DNA of 64,000 nucleotides from Candidatus Peregrinibacteria bacterium. Its GTDB lineage: Bacteria > Patescibacteriota > Gracilibacteria > Peribacterales > Peribacteraceae. The notes beneath the pieces are model-generated. The model had not been told where the DNA came from, did no database searches, and worked only from the letters and a program-made list of their open reading frames with translations. The position numbers were made by a program, and so were the translations under genes. This document shows positions 60,635-64,000 of the stretch, piece by piece. Every line of letters starts with the position of its first letter. Positions within the stretch are counted from its first letter, which is position 1. The stretch spans positions 1 to 64,000 of the forward strand of contig JACPMB010000009.1 of the NCBI GenBank assembly GCA_016186175.1. The letters are read 5' to 3'.

Positions 60635-62089
60635 TCACTGGTTTTCCCCGGACAATTCTGCCTCTTCCATGCACTTCTTCCACTGAGGATCGTCGCCGGT
60701 CGCCTTGGCGTATTCGCCGTTCCCGTATGGGAAGCAAGAATCGCTGAAGACGAGCTTCAGCACCGTATCGAGCCGCGCGTTGCACGGTCTGTCCAGACAG
60801 GAACGCCTGAGGAAATAGGCGAAATCGCGCACAAAGCCCCGCAATCCACCGTCGAGCGAATTTCCCAGCTTGACGAGCGCGCGGACGCCTTCATGAAGTT
60901 TTTTAAGCGCATTGCCGACGGCAGGGCCGGAATCGGCGCCGGCGGCGAACGTCGCGCTTTCGAGAGCCGCGCGCTTGCTTGTGAATTCCCGGATGATCCG
61001 CCGCTGATCGTTTAGGAGCGCGTTAATCGCAAACATATCCTCGCCGTCCTGCAGATCGTCGGGCGCGCGGCGCTCTTCATCCGCCTTGATTCGAAACTCG
61101 CGGAAGGCGAGCGCGAGCGAGGCGTCGTCAGGATCAATCGCAAACGGGCCCCGAATGGAATGTAGAACAACGCCAGGTTCGACGAAATCCACGCATCCCG
61201 CCTGGTTTTTGTGTACGCGCGACGAGCCGCCGGCCGGAGCAGCAGCGAATTCATCATCTTTCGGTCTGCCGCCGGTTGCCAGATCATCAACGCCTGCCAG
61301 GAAGCGGCCGAAATTTTCCTCCGCCGCATTCCGGCTCTCTATTACCTGTTCGACCAGAGTTTGAGCGCGGAGTTCGGACTCGACGGCCTCACGGAATGCG
61401 CCGGTGTCCTGCGACAATTGCCCCATAATCCACCGCAGCGTTCCGGCATCGCACCCATAGCCCTTTGCGCCGGCCGGCGCGTAATCGCTGTTATAGAAAC
61501 AAAGTTTTTCGTCCGACGAAACGTCAATGTCGTCCTCTATGAACAATGGGATTGCCCATGTCTCGTCCTCGCGCACTTCCGGATCCACCCCGCCATGTTC
61601 CAGCGAATCAAGCTCGCCGGACAAAAATTCATAAACCTGTTCGAGCGGCAGAACGACAGATGCGTCGTTCGCGTCCGTCTCCATGTCAATTTTCTCCCGA
61701 ACCTCGTTCATTTTCCGTTCTATGAGCCACTTGTCGTAGCGGAAACATGCTGTTTCCCGTAGAAGGTTTTCACGCTGTTGGACTATCTTACGTCTGGTGT
61801 CCACTGGCTCGAACTCCGCAGACAGCGCGTCGCCGGTCCATTCCCAAACAGAGTCATCGTCGAATGTTGCCAGAAAATCCGGGTCCTCCGCCTCGGCGAT
61901 ATCCATGTCCGCGCGTCTCAGGACGAGATCCACGGCGGGGGAAAGCGCCTGTGGCGCGTACGCGGCGGCGTGGGCGGCGGGCGATGGCAAGACAAGCTGG
62001 AGCAAAATCCCGAATGTCAGGATCGGGGCGGCCGCCGATAGGAATCTGCGGCTGCCGACATTGGCCTGCGGCGTAGAAATAATCTTCAT
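60635..62089 (-). CDS. Exported acidic, cysteine-containing protein, 484 aa
   Basis: The ATG at 62089 gives a signal peptide (MKIISTPQANVGSRRFL, a hydrophobic core to about 42, AHA-A cleavage). The mature protein is acidic and largely helical, with scattered pairs of cysteines (for example CFYNSDYAP...GYGC, and RRSCLDRPC near the end) that suggest disulfides outside the membrane. I do not recognise a family. The start overlaps the stop of the preceding gene, so the two are coupled and likely work together. Confidence 0.72.
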   Translation of the reverse strand: MKIISTPQANVGSRRFLSAAAPILTFGILLQLVLPSPAAHAAAYAPQALSPAVDLVLRRADMDIAEAEDPDFLATFDDDSVWEWTGDALSAEFEPVDTRRKIVQQRENLLRETACFRYDKWLIERKMNEVREKIDMETDANDASVVLPLEQVYEFLSGELDSLEHGGVDPEVREDETWAIPLFIEDDIDVSSDEKLCFYNSDYAPAGAKGYGCDAGTLRWIMGQLSQDTGAFREAVESELRAQTLVEQVIESRNAAEENFGRFLAGVDDLATGGRPKDDEFAAAPAGGSSRVHKNQAGCVDFVEPGVVLHSIRGPFAIDPDDASLALAFREFRIKADEERRAPDDLQDGEDMFAINALLNDQRRIIREFTSKRAALESATFAAGADSGPAVGNALKKLHEGVRALVKLGNSLDGGLRGFVRDFAYFLRRSCLDRPCNARLDTVLKLVFSDSCFPYGNGEYAKATGDDPQWKKCMEEAELSGENQ

Positions 62090-63732
62090 AAGGAAGAATC
62101 GCCGTCCGGAACGAATTCCCAACTCCATTCACTGTTGTTCGCATCAGGCGCGGGCTCCGATTCCATAGGTTCGGAGTCTCCATGCGGTTCAGAGTATTCG
62201 GCGGGGCCCGATTCGGCGCCGGCGCCGCACATCGCAGTATCCAGGAGCCCGGTGCCGCCGGCGTCATTCATAGGGCAAAGTACGGACGGGAATTCAACTT
62301 TGGTAAATTGCGAAAGAAGAGAAGCGGCCGCCGCAGTGAACTCCGCGAGCCTTGCTGTTTTCTTCTCCAGAAAATCCCCGTACAGGCGCGTTCCGATGCG
62401 GATTCCGATTGCTTCGCCGAGCTGCTGCAACGCTAGTTTGGGTTCCAGGAATTCTCTGGCCTGTCCAACCAGGTCTTCGCCGAATTTCATCGGCTCGGTA
62501 AGAGGGAGAGTCATTCGCCGAGCCGGATCGAAAGCGCAGAGGGGACTCCCGAGCGGCAGCCCGGGGCATATAGCCTCTTCCAATTTCCGCAGCAGAAACG
62601 CCGGACGATACGGCGGCGGAGACCATCCCTGCTCTCCGGACATCGTGGGGATGATTTTTCCCAACTGACGGTCTTCACGCATGCAGACGTCGAACGGGAA
62701 CGCCGCGTCGCCGGTGGTCAGAGGCGTCCTGCCAGGTATGACCCGGTGATCTTCGAACGATTGCTTCCAGCACCGGTTTATGAAACACGTCGTGTTGCCG
62801 ATGGTGTTGCGGAAGGATGTTTTTCTGGCGGGAGTGCACACGTCATCGTCGTCGGCCTCTCCGTCCTGCCATGAAGTTCCCTCGCAGGCGTCGCCTCCCT
62901 CCTCTGTTTCGCGAGTGGCGTCGCCGCCGGGACATCCAGAAAGCTGTATTTCGTCGTGCAAAGCTGCAACATGTTCCGCGCAGTCGTCTTCTTTTCCGGG
63001 CGATTGCGGTGAACACAGCAGTCCGGCCCGCATGAGCGGGTGGATGCACAACGGCCGCGCCTCTTCCTTTGGAGGCGGCGGATACATTCCGCCAGGAACC
63101 GGCTCACAGGAAGTTTCCTCATTCCCATCATTTTCATCAACCTCGCCTTCTTCATCGGTTTCACCCTTGCTGCACAGCGTCAACGGCGCGGGTTCGATAG
63201 GATGCGACCATTGCAGCCCGGCGTCGCCGCTTATAGAACCGTTCTGCAATCGCTCGATGTACGCCCATGCGAGCACGTTCTTCGGAAGAATATTCTGCAG
63301 AGATTTCGGCAGCAATGCGATAACTGCCTCTCCTTTGACCGGAGCGTGCGATTTATCGGAGATCAGCGCGCCAGCCAGCGATTCCAGGGCGTCCTCAACA
63401 TCCGGGAAACGATGTTGGATAAGCTCGCGCTCGCTCCCTTGCGCAGGAGCGATGAACTCTTTGGATGGCGGAGGAAAATCCGTGAGCCTGCCGCGCATCC
63501 ATCGTGCTCCGGCGAAACGGTAGCGGCCTACGGCGGCGGATATTTCATCATCCCCATCCAGCGCTGCAAGCGCATCGCCGAGAGCGCGGAACGCGCTTTC
63601 AATCCCCGGATTTTCCTGAATATTCTCCATGCTGACACGTGACATTCCCGGTTCCGACAGCGAGCCATCGTCTTTTGTCTGCACGGCGATGTCCGCCCGC
63701 CACATGCGGGCGACGCCGTGGACTCGCGACAT
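62086..63732 (-). CDS. Large acidic cysteine-containing protein, 3' part of a frameshifted gene
   Basis: The frame from 63732 codes 548 residues rich in Glu, Pro and Cys (about 17 cysteines, for example CFINRCW, DVCMRED, ICPGLPLGSPLC), which suggests an extracytoplasmic, disulfide-bonded protein like its downstream partner. It has no signal peptide of its own. Just upstream, an in-frame TGA precedes AGFSLPF, while another frame codes a natural continuation (IIASGFEEP). Adding one G to the GG at 63751-63752 would join them into GFEEPGFSLPFMSRV. The apparent start at 63732 is therefore probably internal, and the real gene extends beyond the window. No family is recognised. Confidence 0.65.
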   Translation of the reverse strand: MSRVHGVARMWRADIAVQTKDDGSLSEPGMSRVSMENIQENPGIESAFRALGDALAALDGDDEISAAVGRYRFAGARWMRGRLTDFPPPSKEFIAPAQGSERELIQHRFPDVEDALESLAGALISDKSHAPVKGEAVIALLPKSLQNILPKNVLAWAYIERLQNGSISGDAGLQWSHPIEPAPLTLCSKGETDEEGEVDENDGNEETSCEPVPGGMYPPPPKEEARPLCIHPLMRAGLLCSPQSPGKEDDCAEHVAALHDEIQLSGCPGGDATRETEEGGDACEGTSWQDGEADDDDVCTPARKTSFRNTIGNTTCFINRCWKQSFEDHRVIPGRTPLTTGDAAFPFDVCMREDRQLGKIIPTMSGEQGWSPPPYRPAFLLRKLEEAICPGLPLGSPLCAFDPARRMTLPLTEPMKFGEDLVGQAREFLEPKLALQQLGEAIGIRIGTRLYGDFLEKKTARLAEFTAAAASLLSQFTKVEFPSVLCPMNDAGGTGLLDTAMCGAGAESGPAEYSEPHGDSEPMESEPAPDANNSEWSWEFVPDGDSSL

Positions 63733-63750
63733 GAACGGCAGGGAGAAGCC

Positions 63751-64000
63751 GGCTCTTCAAAGCCCGAGGCGATTATCTGAAGATCGCGCCCGAGGGTCCG
63801 CGTCCTTTCCTCCCGCGCAACCATCTGCCGCGCCGCGATCCGTGCGCCCTCGCACTCGCTGGCGATGTCCAGATTGTCGCGCTCGCAAATCCCGAAGCCT
63901 CCGTCAAGGAGATCGTCCATCTCGTCCGTGTTGCCGGGGTTCGGATTCTTGACGTAAGGGAGCCATTTTTCAATCGGTTCCAGAATCGCCGGTTCCGGAG
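63751..64000 (-). CDS. 5' part of the frameshifted acidic protein gene (partial, runs off window)
   Basis: This minus-strand frame is open from the window edge: PEPAILEPIEKWLPYVKNPN, then MDDLLDGGFGICERDNLDIA and up to GRDLQIIASGFEEP. It matches the style of the following frame (acidic, with Cys) and would connect to it by a one-base correction near 63750. Beyond that point this frame turns into low-quality sequence (SPCRSCRESTASPACGG). It may be a real mutation or a base-calling or assembly error in a G run. Confidence 0.6.

Noticed and set aside
62780-63523. A 247-codon plus-strand frame rich in Ser/Pro
   Set aside because: Antisense to the acidic cysteine-containing gene. Ser/Pro-rich composition is typical of the complement of Glu/Gly-rich coding DNA.
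1-64000. Search for transposases, integrases or phage structural genes
   Set aside because: None of the frames shows a DDE, tyrosine or serine recombinase motif or phage capsid/terminase pattern. Insertion signs rest only on duplicated gene ends and pseudogenes.

Overview
The window (64 kb, roughly mid-50s percent G+C by eye, TGA used as a normal stop) looks like a chromosome segment of a Patescibacteria/CPR-type bacterium. The evidence is compact housekeeping genes in small operons, a type IV pilin-like gene, several very large coiled-coil proteins without recognisable domains, many toxin-antitoxin pairs, and a short-leader promoter style. Use of TGA as stop argues against Gracilibacteria/Absconditabacteria. 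The presence of purH and pyrBC would fit a Peribacteria/Peregrinibacteria-like lineage, but no 16S rRNA is in the window and this placement is only a suggestion.

Layout. 0-15 kb is a housekeeping block: nusA, a DnaQ-exonuclease/DinG-like fusion, a polyprenyl-phosphate sugar transferase, tRNA-Thr, the RNase P RNA gene (rnpB) with promoter and terminator, a pilin, purH, smpB-recR, a promoter- and terminator-bounded small RNA with 6S-like folding, a cytidylyltransferase coupled to a membrane PP2C-like/beta-propeller protein, and RNase J. At 15.1-23.9 kb lies accessory DNA: an AbiEii-type toxin pair, a partial second copy of the RNase J 3' end, a three-gene operon ending in a 1925-residue protein, an AbiEii pseudogene and an RHH/RelE pair. 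At 23.9-36 kb housekeeping resumes: pyrB-pyrC, a flippase, a secreted FnIII protein, a ComEC-like hydrolase, a sugar nucleotidyltransferase, a DnaA-box cluster that may be oriC, dnaN and mfd.

36-52 kb is the most unusual part. It holds five large or coiled-coil proteins, three paralogous ~115-residue proteins sharing a PTG...IEP[DE]L signature, two tandem DOT1-like methyltransferases, a duplicated methyltransferase 3' end on the far side of a 773-residue protein, HicBA, tRNA-Leu, YefM-YoeB and a GT-C glycosyltransferase. 52-64 kb returns to core genes (aspS, nrdR, tsaC, dnaE with two small membrane genes, a DksA-like zinc-finger protein). It ends in a pair of exported acidic, cysteine-containing proteins, the second of which is frameshifted and runs off the window.

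Two patterns cut across regions. First, many first genes of transcription units have a TANNNT -10 hexamer only 6-9 nt before the start codon, implying leaderless or near-leaderless mRNAs. Second, two accessory insertions are followed by a partial copy of the 3' end of the gene that precedes them, each next to a REP-like palindrome.
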